This document shows, in pieces, positions 1 to 12,600 of a DNA stretch of 64,000 nucleotides. The notes beneath the pieces are model-generated. The model saw only the letters and a list, made by a program, of their open reading frames with translations, made no database searches and was not told where the DNA came from. This DNA comes from Spirometra erinaceieuropaei. Lineage: Eukaryota; Platyhelminthes; Cestoda; Diphyllobothriidea; Diphyllobothriidae. How positions within the stretch are numbered: the stretch's first letter is position 1; each line of letters begins with the position of its first letter. The DNA lies in NCBI GenBank assembly GCA_902702965.1, contig CACRXP010000745.1, forward strand, positions 124,620 to 188,619, written 5' to 3'. The translations under genes were made by a program, and so were the position numbers.

Positions 1-1013
1 TGTCTTGTAACCCTAAAATATACTACTAGCTGCCTGTGGACAGTTAATAAATATTACGCGGTCATCCCCTGTGACTTATGTACATCGGCTCTAAATATTC
101 ATACATCAAATCTCGGTCTTCGCCTATACAACTTAATGTATACTGACATCTTCCAAGTTCTCAGTTAATTTCTGAGGAAATTAAAAAGTAACAATAAAAG
201 CGGTTGACAACAGTGGATCTGTCAACTCCTACTACCTTTGACATTTCTTTAAGCGTTTCACTTGTATCGTGATTGGTCAACGCTTTGTATTCTTCATCCT
301 CACCTTTTCCGGTTCTTCATAATCACGTTTAAGTCTTTCAAACTACTTCCGGCATGTTCTTTTGGAGGTAGCATTTTCGCCATAAGTTTCCTCAAGTAAA
401 CGATGAGTTTAGTTTGCTCTTTTTTCAATTTAAACCAAACGAAAACAAAAAAGTAGGGCTTGCCGCAAATGATTTTTGGCACGCAATTTCCCTACAATCA
501 AAAGCACAAGTGTTAACATTTCAACCAAATTTCATAAACCAAGTATGACATCTTTGTCTAGGTACTTTATGATGCACGCGTTGCTGTTTTTAGTTACCGG
601 GAAGCGGAGCCTGTTAAGACATTTAAAATAAAACGCATGAATCAAATCCTCTATCCAATAACATAAGTGAACATCAGTTGCTCACCCATGCTTGAGGTTA
701 ACACGAGCTCTTACCGAACAGTATGCCAGCTTTCGTGCACCCTTGTGATCCGCTTCCTTCTCAGCCTCTAAGTTTAAATTTCTCATCTCCGTCAACCACC
801 AAATCGAAATTTTCGAGTTCTATTGTGTCGTAACCAAATTACGTCGTGGCGGCCAACCACTGTCTCCTGTTTCTCTTTTTTTTTAAAATGTTTCCTTCAT
901 TACCGTTCAGTTATGTTATCGTGTTACTCTTTGAAGCGCGGTCTTTCGATTTTGTACGCAAGAGAAGTTGTCTTCTAAATTCCCTACGCATTTGCCACTT
1001 GTTTGTTTGATAG
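1..1013. other. Window start, no gene recognised
   Basis: AT-rich, T-rich on the + strand. Short open frames only, none with a family motif. It could be intron or upstream sequence of the exon-like frame that follows. Confidence 0.4.
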
Positions 1014-1483
1014 CTCATCCGTTTTCACTCCCTGTCCTATTCGGTATGGCGAAGTACCCATTGCTAAACTATTCTTCGTTTTTACGATAAAAAGTTTCAT
1101 CGAATGTGAATTGCATGCCTTTTTTGTCCCAACCGACCAGCTGCACACTAAAAACGGCTTGATAGTACAGGTTTATGAGTTGCTTTCTAAATTTGGATGC
1201 TTTCCAACGGAGGAAGTTGTTACTCCCACATTTTTCTACCATTCGTCGACAGAATCTACGGATGGAAGCACTGAGTACGACTTTCAATGGCCAGTCGACG
1301 AGGATCTCATATGCCCCGAATCGGCGTGTTCATCGACCTCGCGCGTGAAACACCGTATGCGATATGCAGGTTGCTGTAGCGTCGGTCCAAATGGCAGCAT
1401 CCGGTTTATGCCAGAGGCTATTTTGCACGTGCTAAATCTGAACCCAGATCCCCGGAAATATCTTCCTGTCTCTCTGATAGCCG
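1014..1483 (+). CDS. Possible internal exon of an unrecognised gene
   Basis: An open frame covers this stretch. It is bounded on the left by a plausible acceptor (gatag, ending at 1013) and on the right by a donor (gtaagc at 1484). The frame runs on only to a stop at 1516-1518. The translation has mixed, protein-like composition, with cysteines (CPESAC, AGCCSV) and a C-terminal run reading ILHVLNLNPDPRKYLP. I do not recognise the family, and no partner exon was found in the next 5 kb. It may be the end of a gene that starts upstream of the window, or a chance open frame. Confidence 0.3.
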
Positions 1484-1518
1484 GTAAGCTGTGTGCTTTG
1501 TTTATAGCGGAACGCTGA

Positions 1519-3290
1519 ATTTAAAACCACTACAATACCCTTGTTTGGCTGTTACGACCCGTCGAATAGGTGAAAAATAAATAAGTTTGGTACGTGCCGG
1601 GCGATACCTTTTACACTATCTCGTAGGAGTGATGTTCTAAAAGATCGCACTCGTGATTGTCAGCCCCCTCTATCAGTTCCCTCAAAGGACTCAGGATACT
1701 TTACGCCACCTCTCCACCGAACTCCTAAAGTTAAAAGATATATTACCAAGGCGGTACAAACACCATGTGCATCTAGCCTAAAACGAAGCTGGTTTTGGTG
1801 ACTTTGATACAGAAGGCTACTTCATTCATAAATAGTGGCGATCGAAATCCATTTTAAAGGCTATGAGTTTTGCCTATTATCTGTAGACGTAGGGGAAAAA
1901 CCATTTTTCTCGTGCAGAACATATTTCTATGGTGTCGTGGCAGCAAGGAAGTTCGTATTTTGGCGGAAAGCAAAGATACCTTTAATCTTTGGCGATTTTC
2001 TATGCTACCGACTGTCTTAGGCTACATCTGTGCACCCGTGTGTTTTTTTAGTAGAGCGGCTTAATCTATACGAGAAGTATTTACCAAAGCATCCGTCGCC
2101 AATCTGAAAATTGATGTTTTAGATCGCGTATGCCAGGTAAAGCAGGATGTGAATGAGGAGATTGGTTCCATAGGAACGAATTTTTAAAATTAGGATTCAT
2201 GTACCTGGGCACTTTCATACCCTAAAATCCGCTAATAACGCCTACATGCAACTCTCACTTCAACACACCCGTAATTTCCAGGCATGGGGAAATATCCTAA
2301 TTAGTAACCACTAAAGACCCTGCCATCAAGCGGCCGTGTCAGCTTTTAAGAATAGGGTAAGTTGCTGTTTGCGCAGTCTAGCTTCTGCTACTACGCAATT
2401 TAGAAACTTAACGGGCACAGCCCTAGCCAGACGAGCAGCGTTTTAGTCCTTGTATTAACAATCAATAGGGCATTTGTAATCGTAGAAAAAAGCTCAGAAG
2501 TAAGCATATATGACGAAAATGCTCCAATTTAAAGAGAAGAGGTAGTTTTGTCATTTTTTTCATAAGCAGGCAAAGTGTTCAAATTTTATTCCTGACATTG
2601 CCTTAGAAAAGATGAGACATGTAGACATTCATCAGCTAAATGCTCCCAATTAAGCGCCTCTTGAGGAGATAACTTATTTGGGGAGTTTCTTCAATTTATC
2701 AAGAACATTTTCACCACATGCCTTCGTTTTTGAACTCTTCTTTCCTCAACGATTAAGCCTAATGTTTGTGCGAGTCTGCCAATTGTACCCAAGCCGTCAT
2801 CTGCGTAAAAATGAACGTCCGAGAGCGTAGCGCTCAAGGAAACGTTTTCAAGAACTTCCCTGTTTTTGAGGTTTCCGTATGCACAAATTACATCCGACTG
2901 TAATCACTGGAAGCCGCAAAACGTCCACTGACTTTTCAAGGACGCCAGGAATCTTTGTAGACGCCACCTTCTCCAGAAAGCGCACACTAATTTTAGGAAG
3001 AAAAGTATTCTTAGTACACAAAAGACGGTATATTTTGGGTCTACTCCGCCAATTTTACTCCACTTTCTCGATCTCTCGACATGACGACAGTTCGACCGTC
3101 GTTCCTGGCGATTTCGATAGTCTGCTTCACAGCAAGATAGCGTCGGGGATGGTGAAGTGCACGTTAATTCGCTTGTAGTGAACTTACCCATTTTACACGA
3201 ATGATCAAGCTTAAGGCGCATCCGCCTTTCTTAAAAAGAGGGAGTTAAACGTGGGAATAAGTAAACCCTCTTCTGTAGGTGAACTTATGC
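1519..3290. other. No gene seen
   Basis: Low-complexity AT-rich sequence. The only frames longer than 60 codons (at 1835, 1870, 2879 and the reverse of 2904-3221) overlap each other in several phases and show no domain. Confidence 0.4.
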
Positions 3291-3299
3291 TGAATACTG

Positions 3300-3480
3300 T
3301 TGGGTTTACTCATTCTCGTATCCTGACTTTAACACTAACCATCCTGACCCTAACTAATACCACAACCCGCCCAACCTTAAAATTAACATTACTCCAATCC
3401 CAGCCTTTCAGGAATTTGGCGTAGGACCATACGCAATACAGTGGGCACCCATCCTTGTGACCTGCCGAAAATTCTTATTG
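3300..3480 (-). mobile_element. Remnant of the 3' tail of a Penelope-like element (second family)
   Basis: Read on the - strand, this stretch resembles the tail at 44190-44270. It shares a GTATTGC start, then a cgccaaattcc / gtcccaaattcc block, then degenerate GGTTAG-like repeats (seen on the + strand as ctaaccatcctgaccctaac). The match is by eye and interrupted. Confidence 0.3.
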
Positions 3481-3885
3481 ATAACCAGCGCACCATTTTT
3501 CAATGCTTGTTGTGTATCCATTTGACTGTAGGTCGCTCACTATTAATTCGGAGTCGATGCATCTGAGCTGGCCGTAATTGTGACTAGGGAGTTAATTTAC
3601 TTGCAGTTAATAAGTTCCGTCACATATGGTACCTATGCCAGTTTAGAGAAACAGTACGCACAAAAAGTACGTGTGGTAGCTTTGCTTGTCCTTCATGACC
3701 CAACCCGTTTTTACGACCTGACCATCGGCATAGTCGTTATTCAAAAACCGCGAATTTCTCCCATGTCCGTGCACATAAATGTGACCTGTTTGCCTCTTCT
3801 CTTCTTCTCTGCACGCAAGGTGAACTGGACTTCTCCATTTGGCGTTTGGACTCACAGAGGGGAGACATGCAGGTCGAGGAAGTGG

Positions 3886-4308
3886 NNNNNNNNNNNNNNN
3901 NNNNNNNNNNNNNNNNNNNNNNNNNNNNNNNNNNNNNNNNNNNNNNNNNNNNNNNNNNNNNNNNNNNNNNNNNNNNNNNNNNNNNNNNNNNNNNNNNNNN
4001 NNNNNNNNNNNNNNNNNNNNNNNNNNNNNNNNNNNNNNNNNNNNNNNNNNNNNNNNNNNNNNNNNNNNNNNNNNNNNNNNNNNNNNNNNNNNNNNNNNNN
4101 NNNNNNNNNNNNNNNNNNNNNNNNNNNNNNNNNNNNNNNNNNNNNNNNNNNNNNNNNNNNNNNNNNNNNNNNNNNNNNNNNNNNNNNNNNNNNNNNNNNN
4201 NNNNNNNNNNNNNNNNNNNNNNNNNNNNNNNNNNNNNNNNNNNNNNNNNNNNNNNNNNNNNNNNNNNNNNNNNNNNNNNNNNNNNNNNNNNNNNNNNNNN
4301 NNNNNNNN
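3886..4308. other. Assembly gap (423 N)
   Basis: A run of N. The right flank (4325-4350) is GC-rich and contains the perfect 7-bp hairpin GGCGCCC-cgt-GGGCGCC, which may be why assembly stopped here. Open frames crossing the gap are meaningless. Confidence 0.99.
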
Positions 4309-6531
4309 CGGTCCTTCTGTTTTGGTGCGGCGCCCCGTGGGCGCCACCACGCACGTCGCCACATCGTCTAAACAAACCTGCTTTTTTCCTGTTTGAACGA
4401 AAAACGGATGTTGCCAGCGTCCACTGACTGAAGTTAGTTTACGTGAGTGTTCGCGCCTGATTGCCTGATCCATACTGTGTGTGTCTGTTTCCTAAGCCAT
4501 TATATAAGTGATCTGTCAGATAGACGGAATTGCAGGCTTACCACTGCTCTATTCAACGACCATAACACAGTTTTAATTGGCTGCGACCACCTGAAATGAT
4601 TTAACTAAGTAGTCCCGTCTGAAGCATTCTCAGAAGCATTCAGGAACAAAAAGTCTAAACTGTCTGTGAAGGGTATAAGCTTGATCACCTGAATACCTGT
4701 GAAGAAATTGTTAGCCTACGGTATATACACTACTCGGAGTTTAGGGTCGACAGTCATCAGAAGGTCGGGTGCACGAATAAAGCAGCCTGGAGGCTGACCA
4801 GATGGTTTGCTTACCCACGTTGCCATAACTCCAGACAGTGGATTGGCAATCTCAGCCGCCGGTAACGTGATGTCATGTGGTGTATTTTGTCGTGTTTGCG
4901 CCATACAGTCGAGCCACTGTGCCTGACCTCATTACATAATGGAATTCAGACTCATCAAATAAGTTTTGGCGTCTTGATTTCATAGTCCAGACTGAGCAGC
5001 GGTGACTATTTCCCCATGGCTATAAACAATCATGTTTGCAGGCTAATAGCATGAGTGCGTTTCGTTACCTGTCGAGCATCCACTTTTACAACCTCCTCGA
5101 GACTTAATCAAAACTCAGAGCCAGCCGGCGTGGTCTTCGAGTATTGATGGCTGGCGATGAAAATTAAACCAGAAGTGGCCATTCCGGCTTCCCTTGTACG
5201 TGGAACGTTTCAAACAGAGCACACATAGTTTTCGGCAACTCGCAATGATTTCAAACTCCTAACTTTAAAATACACCCAGGCTGTGTCAAGTGGGGTTTGA
5301 CTCTTGGATATACGCAGTATCTTCAACTGCTAATAGCTGTTCATCGATCATCGCTCGGTTCAGTCTCCCCTTTAACAAACGCAGAGGCCTATTTAGGCCA
5401 AAAGTTCCCGAATAACAGCGCAGTAGTTACACATGAAATTTTAAGAACAGAAATTTCTTGGAAATTCATTTACATATTATGTTGCATATAGGTCAATTAG
5501 GTTGAAAAAATCCCACCTTTCTGATGTTCTCATCGTATAACACTATCAAAGTTATTCGAGGAACGGACTCTAAAAATTTTCCTTATGTATCTAGTTTGCT
5601 TTCAAAACTTCCTATAAAAACAACGGAAATTGTTTAACTAGACAAACAGTGCACGATAATGCCTACTAGAAAAAGTCCAAAGAATGCTTCTTAAAAGTAG
5701 TGGAAAGCAAGTAGAATCAGTTAATTTCTAAACTCTCACGGCGTCTATGCAGACTGTGCGTAACTATCAGGGGGGCTGAGTTGACCTTTAACTGTTTTAC
5801 CTCTCGAGTCCCGAGCCGATATAATACTTTAAGCCTTGATGATCAGCAGAGCATGCACACAGAGGAGGCACTTTGTTCCGAAGGGGCAGTTAACTACGTT
5901 CTCACTAACAGAGCGGGAGAGTTTTCTCAGGCTTTTCTTACTCTAAATTAGTTTGGAATGTCACAGGCTCACAAGTCTGCGAACATGGTGTTGCGTAGGA
6001 TTACCCAGTTGGTCAGAACGGCCTCCGCATGGGTATTCGTTAACCACAGCGATGAGGAATTTCTTGCTATGTTTATTAGGTGATTACCACTTGAACGAAG
6101 CTTTGTTTCAATACTCGTACAGAGCCACCCCCTTGTTCAGAAAAACATCAGTATGCGGAATACTATACCACGAGTTAAAGAGCAGTGCGGCCTACGCATG
6201 CGTGTAGTCCCACGCCTTTTTCGACACTATTATCAGTAGAAACATATATCAGTAATTGTCTGTAAATGTTTTTTACCGTTTCACGCACAAACTACATGGT
6301 CCTTTGCAAATTCGAGGGGAATTGTCATGAAAAATAGTTTTAAAATCACGACCTTAACAAAGTTAGATTAACCTGCCTTGTTTAGAATAAAAAACAAGCA
6401 CAACACGCGTTTTCATGCTGCCGTCCTAACCCCGAGGCAGCCAATGGAATTCAAGTGGCCGATCGATTAAAGCGGTCAAGCCAGGGTCATTTATCTGCGG
6501 GTCTAGACCGTGTTCAAGTTTTTATAGGAGT
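4309..6531. other. Upstream region of the NME8-like gene, no gene seen
   Basis: No supported exon. A short piece at 5178-5205 (ggccattccggcttcccttg) resembles the body of the tRNA-derived SINE at 13073-13270, so an old SINE fragment is likely. The promoter is not identifiable by eye. Confidence 0.35.
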
Positions 6532-6537
6532 TAGGTC

Positions 6538-6631
6538 ATGAACAAAGGTGGTAAAAAGGAGGATCAAGTTCAACTGGAAGTAACGACCCAAGAAGAATGG
6601 GAAGATCTCATGCAAATGGATGGCCTGAAAG
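6538..6631 (+). CDS. NME8: NME8-like exon 1 (start codon)
   Basis: Residues 1-31, beginning MNKGGKKEDQ and running through EEWEDLMQMDGLK, the usual first strand and helix of NME8/NME9 thioredoxin domains. It ends one base into a codon. An in-frame TAG lies two codons before the ATG. A pyrimidine run and AG just upstream (6514-6533) could be a cis or spliced-leader acceptor. Confidence 0.9.
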
Positions 6632-9600
6632 GTTTGCCACTTCTGAAAAGTGTACACTCAGGATCTTCCTAGTGATCGATGTGTTTCAAGAATGGACGGG
6701 TCCTTGCGCCGCATTGTATGGACTTTTTCGAAGCCTCAAGGAGGAACTGAATGATAAGATGTTGATATTCGCAACAGCTTGTGCAGACACAGTAGACTCT
6801 TTGGAAAAGTACCGTGGCCGTTCAGAACCATACTTCCTATTTTTTGGGGTAAATGTTCATAGGATATGAAGTCAAACCTGCTCAAAACAGGCGGCAGTTT
6901 TAGTTAATGTGGTAAAAGGCGTAAATCCGCCCTTGATGGAAACTACTATAAGAGAAATGTTGAAGAACGAAAAAGAAGCATTCGCAGGCTTCGTCGCACG
7001 CATCGAGGTGGAAGACCTCTACCTGAAAGCTATCGAAGAAGCCAAAGAGGCCGAAGCTAAGCGGAAATCTCTTGAAATGGGTAAGTTTCATGTTACTTCG
7101 AAGATATCTGCTTCTTCCCTCAGAAATCGATCAGGAGAGTACTCTTGTCATCATCAGTCCCGCCTTTGTTGGTACGGACCAAACGGATGCCATAGTCGAA
7201 CAGGTAGATCTGTTACTTATCCATCCATTATGCTGTAAAGAAGATGAACAAACGATCTCTGGAACAGTAGGTGTATTAGTCTGAGCTTTCGGTCTCGTAC
7301 AGGAGGCCATCGTCAGAGACTGTGAGAATGCGGCATCAAATGAACAGTTTTTGTAGTCAGGTTATGAAGGGGAGATATGACTGCAGAGGATGGTATTCGC
7401 GATGAGCTCCTGTACGAGACCGAAAGATCAGACTAATGCACCCACTGTCCCAGAGATCGTTTGTTCATCTTCTTTACAACAAAAACCTGGGATTCACATA
7501 TTCGCTTCCATTCATTCATTATATTGTTCGTAGTTCACTTCAAATGACTTCGAAATCCTCGTTGATGAGACACGTCAAATGGATGATGATCTTATCGATG
7601 CCGTACTTAGCGACGAGATGGACGACCCCGACTTCGGACCTAGACTCAATGTAATGTCCAAGGGGCCCGCGCGCCTACTGATAGTCGCTAAGGGACCGCA
7701 GGGTGTTCACGAGGCTATAGTGCCCTACATTTTGACGGCCGATGCCCCCAGTGGTGAATCTACTGCTCCCGCTGACGGTGATGAAGCTGAACCACCTAAG
7801 CAAATTGTAAGGTGAGTTCATAGCCAAATTTTTGCTGATTTTACCTTTGCAAAAACAATCTTGTTCGCTCAGAATGCTTATTGTGAATTTAATAATCTCC
7901 AGTGTAAGTCTGTAGAAACCCTAAACGGCGACCACAATCGCAACCTCAACGATTATAATATTAAACCATTATTCTGTAATCAAATTAGCGCAGCATTTGA
8001 ACAAAGATGTCTATTGCATAACTTTAATGCTAGTCGCGCTCGAATCTAGCAGTTTCACATTTTTAATGTTTTTGTTTGCCTAAATGTGGTGCGCAATAGC
8101 GTATCTGTGGCACTTAATCAGTGTATTTTAAAAATACCATCTGGTATCTCAGCCTCCGTTAGTTTGTCCTAGCTCTCAGTGACCCAAGAAATACCGGCGG
8201 GTATGTAAGCAGGTCCTCAAACTTTATGCCTTCTTTAATTTCAAAATTAAGTCAGTCGGAGTCCTTTAACGCTTCAGAAAACTTTGCAATACCTGGACAG
8301 TTAAAGTGATTTAAAGACCTTCGATAATACTGTTAGTGTGTACTACCAAGTTTGGTCAACAAAATACACGACAGAAATTTCTGAAAAAACAGATATGTTT
8401 TCCTGCACCCACTGCACGGCTTCATGCTCTGGTGACGACCCATAGGACCAGTGTTCGGCTACCGGCAGAGTTAAGCGTGCCCGATAGATGATCATGGTTA
8501 CTAAAATAACGTAGTAAGAGCGCATTTGTGTGGGTGGGCAACTTTTGTCCTAAACGGGCTTCGTCGCCGTTACTGTAAACCAAAAATGAAACCACATAGA
8601 CCCATACTGTGGTGTAGTCAGGGTGTGCTGAGCAGCATGAGCCGTTACCTATTGCCGTAGACGCGTTTTCGTGTGTTGTACGGTGGCCTTCTATATGACA
8701 TCAACTTTGACCGTCTGAAGGGTTTGTACCATCCCCTGGTAAATGTAATGGCCTTTTCTTACTGCGATCCTTATAACACTCGCGTTTAAGTTAGACCCAT
8801 TACCCTCCACGGAAGCTTGGTGCGCATGCAGCTGATAGGCAGGTCCTGTTTGGCAGGCGCGGGTGATACAGTGCGTTAACTAACTCATGAAATGTGTCGA
8901 AATCTACGAATGATTGCCAATCACTCGCAAACCGGCGCCATTTAATGAGTTCAATGTCTATGTTAATTAAGTACAAGTTTAAAAGAATTAAAAACAAAAA
9001 GGAAATGTTAAAGGCAGTGTTGCGTTGTTTAGAAATGTCGATTTTTTTAGAAAAGCGCAATATCCCGAAAACATCAGAATGGCTCTTATGACTTATATGA
9101 ATTTAAAAAACCTTTGGTTTCCATCTAATAACCTTTGTGTTTGCAAGTATATTATCACGGTTATCAGTGGACATAAAATAAATTTTCACGTCCAGCTAAA
9201 TCTGCTTATTTAAACTCTCCCGGCCAAATTAATCTCCTTTCAATGAAAAAGTCGCCCAGATGCGTAACCGGAGTCTTGGACATGTATTAGCTTAGAAGAT
9301 TGCACGAATATATTCCAACGTCCAGTTTCACCAAAATTTGCTGATAACTTACTTTATATAATAACGTAAACACAATCTCTGCACAAGAAAAGGACATTTT
9401 ATTGAAGGTTTTGTATGAGCGAACAAAATCTACAACGTTAAAGACGTCCAGAAATCATCGTATCAGTTTCCGTTATCAGATTCCATGAGATAGGTCACGT
9501 ACTGTATGTACACCGTTATACGTATACCATAAATGCCAGTCGTCCTGCCTTTGCTTCTCGTTGGAGGGCGCGAATGTGAAGTAGGTGCGTGGGTAGTCTG

Positions 9601-12600
9601 TTTCACCATTTGTGAACAAAAAGGGTGCCATTGCTCTATTACTTTGTGAAATAGATGTAGACCCTATGGTTTGCGATAAAATAACTACTGTATTTGTCAG
9701 GTTTTACTGGACATAGGCATATAAATTTGGTTCTGTGGCAAAATCAGACTCAAACATGATAATATAGTGTGATTTTAATTGTAAAATTGACACTATACTA
9801 CGGTATGTTTCGAAACCCTTTCTTATATCAAGAAAAATTTATGCTAATATTTATGATACGGAAATTCTTAGCTAGCATCAAAGGCATTCAAAAGACCACC
9901 AACTGAAAAGCCCTTCCTATACCTATGCTATTCTAAAATCAAAAAAGTGATTTCTGAGGGTTCTTACTAAGTTAGAGCCCGCTGCTGCTGCTCTTGTCTT
10001 TTGCCCGTGTTTATTCACTGCCCTTAAAAAGACGCTTTATTACAATGAACATTCTTCCGCTTATAGTATCCAAGAAGCGTTCGGTGGCGGTGATCCCAAG
10101 GCCGTTATAAAGTTCTGGAAGGATAAGAGCACAGCAGAATCGTAAGTTCTTAATGATTTACATTTATGACTTCATTTTAAGCTCTAAGAAGACCGTCCTT
10201 GTTTGCAAAACGAAATTCTGAGATCGATTGTTTTAGAGAGGTAGAGTTTATGAGATTGACCGTAATATCTTCTAATCCTAAGGCCTCCGCGTTCAAAATT
10301 CTTTTTCATAATCCGGTCGTCTATACCATCGACTGAATCAGACCCAATACTTTGTAAGTTTAAGAAAATAAATGTTAGTGGTTGATTTATTCCTAAATAA
10401 TTACGGGCTTACAGAATGATCCTGTGACCTAACATCCTGTCCGAAAACGTAACCTGCTAACGTTTACTAAATATTCAATTTCCTCGACAAGAAAGGCTTG
10501 AATCAAAAGAACTTCAAATTTGTGGCTGGCTTTCATAGTTAAAACTCACCTAACAGCTTAGTCGGTGTACTCTTGTCTTCTCTACTCAGCAGCTGATTAG
10601 GCAGTCATGGCCGAATGGATGTAGAAGTAGACGGGTAGGTATGGGTTTTGTTTTATAGGTTATAAGAAATTTTGAGTGATTTAACAGTCATCCCAGCAAA
10701 AGCAAGCATTCCCAAATAAATGTTGGTAAAATTCTTTTCATTTTCGAACGTAGTCCTCCCAGTTCACTGAAGTAATAACCTGGGATCGAGTGCTGAACGT
10801 TGTTGACACTAAATAAAATTTGTGACCTTTTTGCAATTACTGCTCAGCACTAATCATCAAGTTTGGCATCAGTGCGACATCTGATTTAAGCTCTGGCGTC
10901 TGCGAGCATGAAAGTTTGTATTGAGGAGTAAAGCGGGCTTGGCTCACAAGAACAGCTCGGCATCCAGTCACAGTTTCAAAGCCAAAAGCTTCTTAGAGCT
11001 AAACTTCTATCTGACGGGGTGCAGGCAGCCACTTTCCTTCGGTCTAGACTGGCGAAAAAGAGACTAACATTCATTGGCAATGTAGGGTTGCATTTGCAGT
11101 TACCCAATGAAAGCCATAGGCTTCAGATAAGCAGTTGTACACAGTTTTATTTGTACTGGCAACCTAATCTAAGAAGGGTCTTATTATTTATCGACTAGAT
11201 TGCTATCACACTGTAGATTATGTGCGTGGGAATGACGCACAATGCCGCTGGACTGCATTCCTGTCCTAGCAAAAGTGTTAAGGGCTTGGTAACCCGAATC
11301 TCCACATCAAAGATGATTGTACGTTAAAAATAAACCGTTTGCATGCTTTTGTATAAGTTAGAGTGATTGGAGCATTGTCTGAATACACATTTGACGAAAT
11401 AGTAATATATTCCCGGTCGTAAATCAAGATCTTGGCGATGGCACCTATGGTTTGGGTTATGGCAAAATTACTAAGGAGCTGAGAGATCATGTGGACTCGT
11501 CCAGCGTTCATTCATATTTAAGAGTTTTCCAAATAGGTCATGCTTACTGAACTGTTCGCAACTTCCTGAATACGTCAGACACTTACCATAACCTGAATTT
11601 TATAATAACTTACCATTCCCGCTAAGTCAGGCAATGAATTAAAGGCAACGCATACAGCCAGCTGGCATAACTGCAACAGATCAGAGCAATAAAGCCCATA
11701 AGGAGTTTTGGGGACTGACTACTCCTTTTTGGGATTTGCTAGTGAAATTCCCCTTTGTTTTCGCCCAGGTTCCGGTTTCTCAATCATATTCGCGCTCTTA
11801 GACCGTCTCCTGAAAACACAGGCAGTTACTTTTTGTGCTGAAAGCATATGTGCGAGGCGAGTGGCTGCGTAGCAGATATGTGGTCAACAATTATGACGCT
11901 TGATTTCTTCTTGACGAACTAAGCTGTCACAGAAAACAGACTTTGAATGCCTAAGCGCAAGAATACCCTCTCTTCGTCCCACCATTCCCATATAGAATGC
12001 GTGCCAAGGCCTTCCCCGACTTTGTACCCGCCAAGGTGATTGTCTATCGCAAGGAGGAAGTCAAGGAAGTAAAGGCTGATGAAACTCCCGACGCTGAGGA
12101 TGAGGAAGCGGATGAGGAGGCAGAGGAAGTCTCCTCTGACATCCCTGACTATGGTGGCCCACCGCGCTCTGTGGTGTTGGTCAGGCCCTCTGCTAACGCA
12201 GCCTATCGAAACGACATCATTGAGACCCTCAAGTCGTCCGGATTTGAGGTTCAAACCACGCGTGAGTTCATCTTAACGGAGGAAGCGGCTTCAGAATTCT
12301 ATGAAGACATGGCCTCATTTGCTATCTTTAACGACTTGATCAAAGAGATGACGTCCGGACCTATTCTCATTATAGTTGTAGCTAAGGAGGTAAGTTGTCT
12401 GCAGCAATATCTTCTTTTGCTTGGCCGTCTTCATAATCGTTAGCAAGACTAAGAGTAACTGACTATATCCATAAGACCGTAGTAGTAGTTAGCTACTACC
12501 CAATCAGTTTCAATGAAAAAGGACTGGTTCCCAGCTCCTATTTAGGCATTAACTGCGTATTTCGGATGTGATGGATGGTGATAATGCGCTCATGAATCAG

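Noticed and set aside
3300..3400. Telomere-like TAACCC repeats
   Set aside because: The repeats are irregular and match the tail of a Penelope-like element better than a telomere.
3580..4473. Several long frames spanning 3580-4473 on both strands
   Set aside because: They are open only because the N run contains no stop codons.
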